A stretch of DNA of 64,000 nt. Source: Pyronema omphalodes (lineage: Eukaryota > Ascomycota > Pezizomycetes > Pezizales > Pyronemataceae). Made by a program: the position numbers and the translations under genes. Every line of letters begins with the position of its first letter. Within the stretch, counting starts at the first letter, position 1. Under the pieces are notes generated by a model. That model searched no databases. It was not told where the DNA came from and was given only the letters and a program-made list of their open reading frames with translations. The stretch spans positions 930,001 through 994,000 of the forward strand of contig JAJJXM010000002.1 of assembly GCA_024516155.1 (NCBI GenBank), read 5' to 3'. Positions 1-12,244 of this stretch are shown piece after piece.

Positions 1-442
1 TGCCGGCGGATTTTGAAAGGCCAGAAGCTGGGCAGATGATGGTGAAAGATCGTAAAGGGTTACGCACTTGAGATGCACAGCAATCTGCAGGGAAGTATCA
101 CTCCAGGCCGCAGGTTCCTGTATGAACCGGGGATATGGGGTGGAGAGCAAAGGGAAAACAGACGGGTCGAGCCATAGTGCTCTGCATATTAGGACTAGGA
201 TAGCAAATATCAAGACGGTGGAGGAGTGCATAAAGTCATCCGTCTCGCCGCCCTCCCATTTCAAGATATCCCACCGACGATCACTGAAGGTTACGTGCCT
301 CCTACACTACACGCCTTTGTCCTACTTCCATATCCGCCCCCCTTGCCTGTGAGATAGTGGATCTCATATAAGGCTGCTATCACCTGGCGTTCGATAAAAT
401 TCAACCACACATCAATCAAAGCGTTCTCTCGCACAGACAAAT
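1..442. promoter_or_regulatory. Upstream region of the siderophore transporter
   Basis: No gene is visible here. The stretch is the likely promoter and 5' leader of the transporter that begins at 443. A TATA-like CATATAAGG lies near 366-374. Isolated GATA cores occur (for example near 394), but I see no full ATCWGATAA iron-regulator site upstream of the start codon. Confidence 0.45.
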
Positions 443-2306
443 ATGCCCGCCCCCGTGGTCGTTGCCGGACGGGAAAACCTCGCCTCAGGTTTCTCATCGG
501 AAAATCCTGAGAAGAAAGATGCTGCCTTCGACAGCGCATCTGACAACAGCCCAGTAACGGAAGATGCACAGGAGGGAGTTAAGAAGGTTGAGGCCATTGC
601 CTCCGTTTGGACGAAGAATGAATTATACTTTGCATATGCTGGGTATGTTTATATTACACACGTGACTTTATCAGATCTTCAAACTGACTTTCAATTTACA
701 GAATCTTCATTATTTTCTTCTTCAACTCTCTTCAGCAGCAGGTTACCGGAAACTTGTACCCCTATGTTACTTCGTCGTTCTTCATGCACTCTTTGGTTTC
801 TACCATTGCCATTGTCTCCAACATTGTCGGAGGTGTCTTGAAGCTTCCTATTGCTAAGTTGTTGGATCTTTGGGGACGTGCTGAGGGATTCTGCCTCATG
901 CTTGCTTGCACTGTTATTGGTAAGGTATCCCATCAAAAATTAATTGTACAATTTCTAATTTTGAATTAGGTCTTGCCATGATGGCCGGATGTACCAACGT
1001 CTCTATCTACGCCGGAGCTCAGGTATTCTACTGGGTTGGATTCAACGGAATGTCCTACATTCTCCAAGTTTTCATGGCCGATACTTCCACCCTCAAGCAC
1101 CGTGCTTTGGTTTTCGGTTTCTCCTTGACTCCCTACATTGGAACTACCTTCGCAGGACCTGCCCTTGCTCAGCGCTTTTACCAGGAGTCAACCTGGCAGT
1201 GGGGACACGGAGTTTGGACTATCATTCTCCCTTTCATGTGTCTTCCCTTCCTCGTCATTGTCTTCAGGAACCAGAGCAAGGCCAAGAAGCAGGGTTTCAT
1301 CAAGCAGAACCCCAACCATGTCGGAAAGACCATTCCTGAGCTCATCGTCTACTACTTCTGGGAGTTCGACTTCATTGGAATCATCCTCTCTTGTGCTGGT
1401 TTCATCCTTATCCTTCTTCCTCTCTCTCTCGCCAACTACCAGAAGGAGACCTGGGGATCTGCTACCATCATCTCCATGTTCGTCGTCGGAGGTGTTTCTC
1501 TCATCGCTTTCGGTTTCCACGAGAAGTACTTTGCTCGCAAGACCTTCATTCCTTTCGAGCTCCTCTCTGACCGCACCGTTCTCGGAGCCTGTGGACTTTC
1601 TTGCACCATCTTCATCTCTTTCTACTGTTGGGACGCCTACTACTCCTCTTACGTCCAGGTTGTTCACAACCAGTCCATCCGTAACGCTGGATACATCTAC
1701 AACATCTACTCCATCGGATCCTGCTTCTTCGCAGTCATTGTCGGTCTCTTCATCAAGTGGACTCGCCAGTTCAAGTACCTTACCTTGTTCTTCGCCGTTC
1801 CTCTCTACGTCATGGCCACCGGTCTTATGATTCACTTCCGCCAGTCCCACACCTCCATCGGATACGTCGTTATGTGCCAGATCTTCATCGCCTTTGCTGG
1901 AGGTACTCTTGTTATCTGTGAGCAGCTTGCTATCATGGCGGCTTCTCCCCACGAGAACGTTGCTGCTGTCCTTGCATTCATTGGATTGTTCTCTGCTATT
2001 GGAGGAGGTATTGGAGCTGGTGTTTCTGGAGCTATCTGGACCTCCACTCTTCCCAAGCAGCTTCTTCAGAGACTCCCTGAGCACATGAAGGCAGACTACA
2101 TGACCATCTACTCCTCCCTTCCCGTTCAGCTTTCCTACGCCTGGGGATCCCCAGAGCGTAACGCTATCATCGATGCTTACGCTGCCACTCAGCGTATCAT
2201 GGTCATTGCCGCCACCGCGGTCATGGTCTTCTCTTTCGTTTGGGTTGCTATGTGGCGCAACATTAAGTTGGATGAGGTTAAGTCCTCTAAGGGACTGTTG
2301 GTCTAA
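443..2306 (+). CDS. MFS siderophore-iron transporter (MirB/Sit1/ARN family)
   Basis: Proton-driven plasma-membrane importer of ferric siderophores. Three exons by eye: 443-642, 702-919 and 970-2306, with GT-AG introns of 59 and 50 nt; the spliced protein is 584 aa, the usual length for this family. The N-terminal ~60 residues are a charged cytosolic tail. Many hydrophobic segments follow, as expected for a 14-helix MFS protein. The MFS loop signature LLDLWGRAEG (about residues 120-129) sits after the second helix, and the segment SYVQVVHNQSIRNAGYIYNI is typical of Sit/Mir/Arn carriers. Codon choice is strongly biased (many C-ending codons, GGA for Gly), unlike its neighbours, which suggests high expression. 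A perfect ATCWGATAA-type site lies in intron 1. The substrate (ferrichrome, TAFC or other) cannot be read from the sequence. No siderophore-synthesis gene is adjacent. Confidence 0.93.
668..676 (-). promoter_or_regulatory. Candidate iron-responsive GATA-factor (SreA/Fep1) site in intron 1
   Basis: The plus strand reads TTATCAGAT, the reverse complement of ATCTGATAA, a perfect match to the ATCWGATAA consensus of fungal iron-sensing GATA repressors (SreA, Fep1, Urbs1). It lies inside the first intron of the siderophore transporter. A CACGTG E-box-like hexamer sits just before it at 659-664. Another exact match occurs at 3120-3128, and a third at 46075-46083 with no link to iron, so background occurrence is not negligible. 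Confidence 0.4.
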
Positions 2307-3608
2307 GCAGTTTTTGTTGGTGAATGAAAAAAAATTATTAGGAGGATGTTTGTTAATGTAAAAAAGGGATTGGGTGGTAATGTTTGGGTTGTATGTATTG
2401 TATATGGCGATTAGTTATTGGGTATTGGCATTAATGATTGATAATGATTTATTACAAAACTACGAAAAGTATCAATTAACTGAAGTGATAACCTGTTAAT
2501 CAATGTTTTTGTGAATCCATAAAAACAAAACTCAAATCCATCATCAATACCAGTCTACTTCACCTTAGAGCCATCCCGAGAAAAGGAAATCCACTAATCC
2601 GAAACCCAGCGAAAACGAGCTCCCAATCGGCACGATCTGACTGCCACCCGCCCGAAGGTTCAGGTACGACAGGAAACGCCAGGAACCAACGCCATGATTA
2701 AGCCAGCTAACTAAAGTGACTAGTTAACTAAGTTTAAATTTGGGTATTCCTTCCTTCGCCACCTGGATAGTTAGGACGCTACGTATTATACAGGGATTTG
2801 GTATGATCAAAAGCTCTGCCAGCCACCTACTTTGTTTGCGCCACGAACGCCTAGGGAACAAGCGCGTAAATTTTCGATCGGCTGGTGATAAAAACTTGCT
2901 GCAAAGAATTGGCGTGATGAGTCAAATATCTCACGAAGCCGGGTCTGGAGCTGAGAGTTGTCTGTGATGAAGATATGAGGCTTTAAAAAATCTTACGATC
3001 ATGAAGTCAACCCTTGCTGAGTCTCGTTGAAGTAGAAAATAAGTTGTTCAAGTGAGAAATATAGCTTCGATGAAGGAGGCGTGGCGGATAGGATTCTCAA
3101 TTGATGGTGAGATGGGCTGATCAGATAAGGTGTAGGGATATACGAAAAACTTCTGATGACGTTGAGATGAACAAACTCCCTACAGTTTTATATCGTTGAT
3201 TACTCAGATTCCTCCGTCAATCCTGAGTCGGGATGAAATAGAATAGAATCCATCAAGTTACTCTTGCGCTGTCTTCCTGGTCCGTCGGAGATCTATCGTG
3301 GGTAACTGGAACTTGCAAAGCCACTTTTCTTGTATAATCTCTGAGCCACGTCAAATGTCAAGCTTTGTGGCTGGAATCACGGAATGGTACATCACTGTGG
3401 TGCGTTCCTTCATGTAGTGTTACATAGGCAAGTAACCTTAATTCATCCACACATTCGAAGTGTAACAATTTCTGTGAGGTAGTGACCCGTGAGTACCATA
3501 ACAGCCTTATCGGGAAGGCATGGGATGAAACTGGAAACGGTCAAACTCAACTTTAACTATGCAGGTATAGATTTATATTGCTAACTTTTCTCAAATGTCC
3601 ATTAAGTG
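2307..3608. other. Intergenic region: transporter 3' flank
   Basis: AT-rich sequence with no credible ORF. The first 200 bp probably carry the transporter 3' UTR and polyadenylation signals. An exact ATCAGATAA, a second iron-GATA consensus match, is at 3120-3128. Nothing else is recognised. Confidence 0.5.
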
Positions 3609-3679
3609 GCTTCCGTGGTGAAATGGTATCATAATTGCCTTCCAAGCAATTGGCTCGGGTTCGATTCCCGACGGATGCA
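3609..3679 (+). tRNA. tRNA-Gly (TCC)
   Basis: A 71-nt cloverleaf without intron. The anticodon stem ATTGC/GCAAT closes the loop CTTCCAA, giving anticodon TCC. The T arm is TCGGG-TTCGATT-CCCGA, the discriminator is A3679, and a T5 run at 3683-3687 fits RNA polymerase III termination. The acceptor pairs GCTTCCG with CGGATGC, leaving one T-T mismatch at position 3:70; the other six pairs are Watson-Crick. It is probably a functional gene with a substitution, but a decaying copy is possible. Confidence 0.9.
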
Positions 3680-6165
3680 TACTTTTTCCTTCATTTTTTA
3701 CACTGTTACCAAACTGCACTCTGCAAAATATACTCGATACAGTTTAGAAGTCGGTTATGCTGCGTGGGCCTGGGGAAAGCCAATTTTTGTTTCAATGTTT
3801 CACACTGTTATTCGCATTTCAAGAGCTTCATTTATTTGTGTGTGTAACTCTCGGAGTTGAACAGCTTTATCAAGTTCTTCGTACAAGACTTATTAAACAA
3901 CCGTTTGCAGGAGCTTTGTTGTAATCGATGGCTTTATATATGTACTTGGGTACATGGGTAAGTTCGATGATCTGCTGTATGGTGCACCATATCACTGCAC
4001 CCGACTTTTGTCCTCCCACACTACTCATAACGCCGAGACCACTGCCCTCCGTGAAGTACTAACTGTCTTTTGCTGGTCATTTGTCAATATCGGCCATCAT
4101 AGAACTCTTCATGGCTCATATTTTCTTACGAAATCTTTGAAGGAATAGTTATGCTGTTGCTGTGTACGAATTATATGCAGCGATCTATTGTAACCGCAGA
4201 GTACGGAAGTTGTTTGGGCTTGAAAGCAGTCACTTTTGGACGGAGTAGGCAATAAACCAGAAGTTAGTCCAGATAGCCCTGCCGCACGTTTAGATTGAGC
4301 AGCGCAACCGCTTGCTAACTGTCTGTGTTCGGCAGAAATATTAAAACATCCTTTTTACAGACCCAGAGTCTATACAAACTTGTCAAAAAATCTTCCAAAG
4401 ATGATACGAGTTCCACGCAAACAGAGGTCTTTCGCATGCCAAGGTATCGCAAGATCTGGTGCGCAAGGGTACTCAAAGGCCTCAAAGCTGCACGGCTGTA
4501 ACAGAGTTGCCCCGCCAATCAGCCACAGGCAGGGGTGCCAAGGAAACTCTTTTTGTCAATCAGTGAAAATGGTAGACAAGAGCATTCTAAGAGCTCCCAA
4601 AGAATGTTTTCGAAAACAGACTTAGATCACTGGCAATTCTGCACAGTACAGAGAGCAGGGATGCTGGTCGAAGAATGAATCATGGACCATGATTCGCTTT
4701 GGTGAGGCTGAGCACAAACTTTTAGCAAGTAGTCCGAAGAATTCCCACTGGATCAAGAAATGAATAATCAGTTTCTTGCACATCTTGATGGTCCATGTAT
4801 TAAACCTGGGACAGTTCTTCCGAATGTGGTATAAATACCAAATTACAACCAGCTGAGCAAACATTCCTTGCTCCCCCCTTATACAAACCCATGTGGCCGA
4901 TCTAACCTGCGAAAGAGATATCCAGCACACTGGGAACCTTGAAAAAATTTTACTTGTGTTAATCTGACATAATTGTGTTGAGTTGTTTTATCTGTCTTCT
5001 GTGCGAGTAAGCTCGCGTGTGTAATTAAGGCATATATTTAAAGCTGCATTGAAGACTAGATAAAAAAAATAGTACAAAATAGTTTGGAATGAAGAAAATG
5101 TATTCGGCTTTTTGTCGGTCTTATAATCATCCTGTTTTTATTGATGGTGCTTGATTATATTGCGGGATTATTGTTTCTGTGGCGGTAACCGTGGATGCTT
5201 TGCGGTATTGATGTCCGGCTGGTGACAACCAACTCAACCCAGTCAATAATCAAATACAATTCAACTAACAATCTCAACTACAACCACTTTTCATTGCAAA
5301 AGTTATCTAATATAGCTTCTAATTGCTATGTTAATACCATCGTAAATTTATTGTTCCATACTAATTTTCAAGGACGTTAGCATGACTTTCCAGTGTATCA
5401 AATTTGTAAATTTCCTTTTACAGCAGTTGGGCCTACAAATCTGGGTGATTAATTCCATATACGCTAGCAATATCAAAATAGGCCTCAGTACGCCCATACA
5501 TTAAATTGGCGGTGTTTTAGGATATGTGATAAAAATCATGAGTTCTTGTGTTTTCACTGTTGCGGGATTTTGTGACTGACACGTGGTTGACTCCCTGCCT
5601 CAAGTAGTTATCCTCCGCACTAAAAGAGTTTGATGTCAGTACACACAAAGAGGAATAAGCAGACTATCTTTATGTCATCATTCGTTCGTCACCTTCGAAA
5701 GCCTCATAAGATCTGACATGGTTGTATCAACCATGTTCAATTTCTGCGCGAAGATAGCCTTCCTTCTTCGGTGTCATTCGCTGAAATTCTAAGTCTACCA
5801 ATTACACTTTGAAAAGAGATAACTTCACGCCATGGCAGCACGTTGAATAAGAAGATTGGATTAATAGAATAAACTCCAATCCAATAAGCAGGTATTTATC
5901 GGGATTACACCTGTGCTCCTTTTTTCAACCAATTCCATCACATCCTCCGCCACCAAAAAGTTCTTTTCGTCCGAATTTGTTTGCACCAGCACTGCGTACA
6001 CGCGACATATCACCTATTTGGCTTTTACTAACACACTTCCGATACACATAAAAGAATCCCGATTCAGTACTCCAGGGACCTTTATAATTAATCCATCTTC
6101 GACACCAATCTTATCGCTCCGGATATTGTACATACAAAACACAATACATTCACGTTACCGCAAAA
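3680..6165. other. Gene-poor intergenic region
   Basis: About 2.5 kb of AT-rich DNA with only short, unconvincing ORFs of 60-100 codons in all frames. I see no protein family, RNA gene or obvious repeat. The last 250 bp may be the leader of the small ORF at 6166. Confidence 0.5.
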
Positions 6166-6348
6166 ATGCAGTCTACTAGAAAAAAGGAGTATCACGAGTT
6201 GACTCCGTATATGATACAACAGATCTGGGATCATTATCAAATGCGACTAGAAGTTAGCTTCATCTCGGATATGCTGGGTGTCTCTATAGCAGCAGTCTGG
6301 AGGGTTGTCGAGGCTTATCAAATGCGTGCGTTCTACCCGGAGTATTAA
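6166..6348 (+). CDS. Possible 60-aa helix-turn-helix protein
   Basis: A tiny ORF with an ATG in good context (CAAAAATG). It encodes 60 residues that look like one compact DNA-binding trihelix: a first helix around LTPYMIQQIWDHYQM, then FISDMLGVSIAAVWRVVEAY, in which the turn residues LGVS and the V-W-R-V-V recognition helix resemble homeodomain-like or transposase-type HTH units. There is no second domain. It could be a free-standing micro-regulator, an exon of a longer gene, or a remnant of a transposase DNA-binding domain. It stands alone in a gene-poor stretch. Whether it is expressed is unknown. Confidence 0.35.
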   Translation: MQSTRKKEYHELTPYMIQQIWDHYQMRLEVSFISDMLGVSIAAVWRVVEAYQMRAFYPEY

Positions 6349-9300
6349 TTGAGCCTCTTCAAGTACCGCGACTAACGGATGCTTACATTTTGAAATATCT
6401 GTAGGGGGATTTTATTAATACATACCAATATTTATCGGCGTTTTATTTGGAATTAACTTGTATCCTTTGTTTTCAATCAATAAAGTCACTATAGCGGTGC
6501 ATCCGTTCTGGTTAGAATATATGCGACTGTTTGTTGAAAGCATTTTCGAGTGATCCTTTGTGATTAGTGGTATTTTCGCAGTCAATGAAAGGGTTCTTCT
6601 AATGGGTACAGATGCGAGAAATAGTTGCGTATGTTCTACCAACCTTATAAACCGATCTACCTTCAACCTCAAGACTCTAACTATCCGTCATGGCCAGGCC
6701 AAATATATCCAACACCCCACTGAGTCAGTTCAACTGGCACACATTCAGCGAGAATACTGTATCCGATGAATCTTAGCATTCCATCATACGAGCTACAGAA
6801 GTACTCGATGGTACATTCAGTTACCACAAATGATATCCACTAATATCTTTAGAGTCACAAGCTAACCTAAGACCGGCGATTCTGAAACCAGGATATGCAA
6901 TACAGGTAAATAAATGATGCTATTCAGCGCTACGTTTGCAGTACGTTTAGACAGGAATTGTGAGGTTAATCGTCGCTAAAAACATAGAAAATATTGACGG
7001 GATGGCAAAATTTCCAGGCAAACCGCTCTCTCAAAGCCATATTTAACGGACCGCACCAGGGTTAAATACAACATAGATACAGCCTGGAGCCCTTCATGTG
7101 TTTTTTTCTGCCTTAGGCATATGATATCATGGCAGTTGAGATAATTCTACCGATGGATGAACTGGATAATCGAGAGAAAGTTTGATGTTGTTGATAGGTG
7201 CCGCACCAGCGACTAGGCATCTAAGCGTTACCCGCTGCCGCCACTGCGTCATTGCGAACCGCTGTAATCACAACATCGGCTTAACGCTGTGTTTTTAATA
7301 GAATACCCCAGGTACGGACTTGGACGTTGGTCATACTCGCTTGCTAATGACGTTGTTGGTTCAAAACAAGTTTGCAGGAAGCCGCCAGCCATCACTGCTG
7401 ATGTCAAGAGTAACTGAAATTCTGCAATAGTTAATTTACTGTGCAAATGGACGAACGTATGAATATGAATATGAATATGGTACCTGCTACATGTCTCGTA
7501 AACTATGTCCTAAGCGCATCAAAAGCCGCCCTGGTTATTCCTATCCAACGATGAAAAGACTATACTGCCATGGCAGTACTTGCTCCATACTGTGCGCCAC
7601 TTGTGAAGCGAGTTGGTTCAACAATGTTGTCGAAGGAACATTTCTCAAACTATGATGCAAATAATTTCTTTCAATATCTGGAAGGCAGAAACGGTATCCA
7701 AAGTACAGCGAACATATGAAACATAAAACCGAGCCCATTTATATGTATGATGTAACATTCGACACTGCGTTTATTTGGCATATGAAGCGTGCTGAAAATA
7801 TGGTGACTCACAATACTGTATTGTATGCCAAAAATGGTAGATACTGATAACCCGCTTGCGCTTAGCGACACCTCCCACAACATGAAGCTATATACAGCGC
7901 GGAGCCCATCACCCTCCAAGCCGATTCATCAATTGATACTCCTCCGTTTCCGATTAAATTGATTGGTCGAGGTAAATCGTACATGGACGGTATTGATTTA
8001 GATAGGCAGTTCTGATGATGACTAGGGGAGATATCGATCAACACGCCGGTCAAATCCAGGTTTCCGGGCTTTGTCAATTACAACTATGTGAATGTTTTCA
8101 GAATATACAATTAGAATGCTCCGCGTGCGTAAAATGTAGGGAGTCATAAAAACGCAGCAAAAATATAATCGTTGGGCCAATTAGCAAAAACTACAGTATC
8201 CGGGATTCCCGTCTGGTCACCCACGACAGTACTAGCCGGACGATATCATGCTTAAATAGCGCAGAGCGGACGGGATGCGTTGTATTCATGATTCTATGAC
8301 CGTAGCTGACAGTCTGGGTATTCTAGACATTATATATTATAAAACTTTAACACCGTCATGCTACTTCACCCATTCCGTGCTTGTCCATCTGAAGACTCCA
8401 AGCTCCGCGCAGGCCTACATACAGTACTCAGGACACTTTGAGCGGAAAGCTCTGCTTACCCCATTTATGTCTCCTTAGATATAGACAAGCGTTAAAGTGA
8501 TTTTTGGAAACTTGTAACTGCAATCTTACGACAGTAATAATCATCAAGGTTACACAGAATGAGAGGTTATTATTGATACTCTTCCCTTAATCATAGTTTC
8601 GCACACGCCTCCTGTCAACTCAGGTTACACTGCAGCAACGAAAAACGAAATCGTCGATCCAAATGCTCAATCCCCGCCCTCATCTATGTTTCTGTTGCTG
8701 CCTTGCCGGGAGGTACTTTATTTCGGGGTTTGCCCTAACCACTTCCGTTGCTCCACTTCCATGTACTCTAGCCAATGCTACCCAACGTCTGGTATGTACT
8801 GGGGTTTTACCCTCAGAACTTAGGCGAGGCCGATCCAGTGGCGATGGCCGCTTCTGCTCCTATGTATGTACCGACACCGGTGGGCGCCGACAGTAGGATT
8901 GGAAACATCGGCGGCCACGTAGCTGCAGATCACTTTATGTACAAGTTGTTTATGTATGAATATGTACTCTGAGGCACTTAACCGCGCAATTGCTTAAGAC
9001 TGCTCGACCGTGTTGCCACTGTATGTATTGTAATGCAGGTCTTTGGGGTAACGTGTACGTAACGCCTAGGTATCTTGTTTGTAGTTCACCTAAGCTTTTG
9101 AAAATTTGTTTCTCTTTTTTCATTCCTTTGCGGCGGCGGCGGCGGCGGCGTTTCTTGTCGTTGTCGGCGTTTGACACGCTGGCTAGCTCAAAGGCGGGGA
9201 GCTTGACTGAGGCGGGTTGGGTTGTTTATGGGATTTAGTGCCCGTCTTTCAGGCAATAAACTCGCGTACCTTCACCGGTCGGAACGGTCCGATCATTCCC

Positions 9301-12244
9301 GCTTTATCGTGATGTTTCCGAGCTGCCTTGGAGTGAGGGAAGTGAAACGTGTTCGCCGCTTTACTGCAGCGGGCTTGGTAGGGGTCATGAAGGGTTGATT
9401 GCCATCTGTCTCCGACGGTCCCGAACTGAATTCTGGTGCGTATCATCGATTATTTCTCCATCTTGGAGAAATATGAAATCGTCGTCAAGGCTTCTATTAG
9501 TTTCGATTTGTTGACACAAACCATCCAGCGTCATTAACCCCAGCTTCCCCATTGTAAATTTGACTTCTCGATAATCCTCTTCTCTCAACCATCGAGCAAT
9601 TCCAAAAAGTAGAGTAATCAAAAGTACCGTGATGTAACCATGCCTCCTAGGCTTCAAAAAAATTTCATGGAAAATTTCGCAGGTTGCAGGAGGTTGCTGC
9701 TCTAATAACCAGCAGTCCAACTTCTCGCGATGAAGGTGAACTGGCACTGGCGCTGCACCGCCTTATCTATCATCCATCTACAGCCACGAACCTATTAAAA
9801 GCTCTCTGGGCTCCCAGGATCGACGGATCCTCCGAGTGCATTTTTCTCGGCTGAAGGCTATGTCTTCGCTATCTTCGCCATGTATCTTCGCAGACTTTGC
9901 AGACTTCGCTAGTTTCCATGAAAATCCAGCAAGTCCCAGTAAGACCCAGCAAGCGGTAAACTAATTGGATGCGGCCTCATGCGGTCATATGTACCTAAAG
10001 CTCACCAAGCTTCACTCCATGAAATCCCGCCAACCCGAGCACACGACACGACAAGCTTGCGAGGTTTGCGAAATTTATGCCAGCCAGAAAAACTTTAGCT
10101 ACAGAAAAGGTACATAAGAGTACATATACCTTCTGCATAAAACGAACGTAAAGTGCAAATTTAACAGACAGTCGGGAACTTATCGATAAGCCTATGTAGC
10201 CTTTCGAAAAGCCTAAACCAGGCTACAAATATGTGTGCGTGCTGGATTACTCCAATAGGAATCCGTTATGGAGCCTATGGAGCTTACCCCTCATATTTCT
10301 GTTTTATCTGTCACATAAAAATCGATTAAAAGTTATTTCGAGCTTTAGCGGATCCCCACAAAGTTCAAACACCGTTGTTAACCGCCCAGCTCCAGCCCCA
10401 TATGTACTCCACTTCCCATCATAACCCAGTCTCAGATCCATCCTCCATCTCATACATACGGATTTCTGCGGTGAGGAAGAAGAGAAAAAGCACAAAGGGG
10501 AATGGTGAAAACAGCCTTCCCAAATCTCGCATGCGATAGCGGGTGACTGGTATCGGTATTCGCTCTCCATGAAAAGGGAGCAGAAAAAAAAATGAAAATT
10601 ACAAGATCGACCTTGATGCATATGCAGCTTTAGGGTCTGCTCTAGAGTACATAGGGTGCATATGGCGCATCATATCTATGTATGCCATACAGCTTTAGCG
10701 GGTGTTTGTGAGAGCGGGGTAAAGAGGTGAGAGCTACCCCCCCCCCCCCCCCCGGCTGTGATGATACGAAGAGGAAGGGGTGCAAACGAAATAAACGAGA
10801 TGCAGATGTGTGGCTTATATGGTGCGATACAGGCCAGTTGGAATTCGTCGAAGCGGCGGTCGGATATGGTTGATCGAAAGAAAGTTCGAGGTACGAGGTA
10901 CTCCCGAGCCTGAGCCCGTTTCCGATGATGTGGAAGATGGAAGGAGAGGAGGATGCATGATATGCAAGACATAAAAGCTGGGCATATTACATCACTCGCA
11001 TGCCTTGAGGTTATTTAGACTAATAAAGCGGGGTAAAAGTAATCCGTCTAGCGATAGATCTTTTACATCTAGTTCGTTTCCGTGGGAAGACTGTGACGTT
11101 GCTCCAAACCAAAAAACAAGCTCTTGGACACCACCTTGGACCTCCTTTGAGATCTGGGGTGTTAGCCATTTTTATCTATGGTTATTTTATGTACCATCAT
11201 CTTGCAGGTACAAGCACGTTTTTTGTTACTCCGTTTTCGTTTATTTGCGGAGCGAAGAGACGAACTGTGCGTTATGTTTTTTTCTTTTTCTTTATGCTTT
11301 GCTTTGCTTTATCTGGCACGGACGAGAGACTGTGCAGTTTTGTCTGGATTAGCTCGCTAGGTAATTTCGGTATCTAGTCGATCTTTATCTTGTCTGACTA
11401 GTTTCTGACTGTTTCGCTTTATATTTACCACAGCGCTTGCTGCTGTTTTGTAAAGAATCTCCGGGCTGGCTGAATTATGACCGTCAGACCAGTTATTGAG
11501 GGGTCTCTGAGAATGAAATATTCGACGAATAAAATTTGCACCCGAGAGCCGAATACTGCGGAATATCTTTTTACCTTTTTCGTTGCTTCGGAGCTGTGTT
11601 GGCCTGTATTTCGACGCTGAAATAACGCCGAGGATAGATGAACCAGTAGCTCGCACGATAACCTTCCGTGCATCCGGAACGAACAAGATTTGACGGCGGG
11701 AGTACCAAACGGCTCCACTCCTATCATAGGGCTCCCGAAAGTAGCAGTTCTACCGGTGACTGGTAGATTGTTTGTCTGATATGGACTTTTAATTTTCATA
11801 GATTTGCAGGAGCTGCACAGTATTACTTTGGGTTCAGTACGTACTCTCGATCTTCAGGGAGACCGTTGCTGCATGCTAGTTGTCTAGCGTCTCCTGTGAC
11901 GAGAGCCTGCAGGTACAACAGCTCAGATGAAGGGTATCATTGGATCTTGATGCTGTTTTATAACAAACCACTTTGTTTCGCTGTCCCCGCAGGTCGGAAG
12001 CAAGGTGGTTGCAGTTTTTGGCTGCTCAACCCTCCTTCCTTCTTTCTTTTGAAATGCAGATGATATTTGTTGGCTGGATGGATAGATTCTCAAGATCTAT
12101 ATTGTTTTGCATGCTCTGGGCTTTGCGGGGCAGATCGCAGGGTGGGGCTGTCAGTTTGTGTAGGGCGATCGAATAAAGATTATATCTGGCGATGACGGTT
12201 GGTGTGAGCATCTCAGTGGGGGGGGGGGAGGGAGTTATTAGAGG
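6349..12244. other. Gene-poor intergenic region
   Basis: Nearly 6 kb without a supportable gene. Contents seen: a CGG/CCG trinucleotide run at about 9131-9150; a cluster of CTTCGC/ACTTCGC motifs around 9862-9912; a 17-nt C homopolymer at 10737-10753; and an 11-nt G run at 12218-12228. A 120-codon open frame on the minus strand (9385-9747) has no ATG near its start and was not called. The AT-rich, ORF-shattered composition could reflect old degraded repeats, but I recognise no transposon protein. Confidence 0.45.

Noticed and set aside
1138..1830. 230-codon plus-strand Ser/Leu-rich frame overlapping the transporter
   Set aside because: An out-of-frame reading of the same biased codons; no recognisable protein content.
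1188..2084. 298-codon minus-strand open frame inside the siderophore transporter
   Set aside because: It is an antisense by-product of the strong codon bias of the transporter; the plus-strand frame has clear MFS homology and splicing, and the antisense product is only a charged, Ser/Glu/Asp-rich sequence.
443..2306. Siderophore biosynthetic cluster around the transporter
   Set aside because: No NRPS, ornithine monooxygenase or acyltransferase gene is visible downstream; genes left of position 1 cannot be seen.
9385..9747. 120-codon minus-strand frame with plausible-looking composition
   Set aside because: It opens with GTG, the first ATG is deep inside, and there is no known motif or splice partner. 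It could be a relic of a gene or transposon, but the sequence does not support a call.
11357..11799. Overlapping minus-strand frames of 109 and 124 codons
   Set aside because: Two frames overlap in the same stretch, neither has recognisable motifs; consistent with chance.
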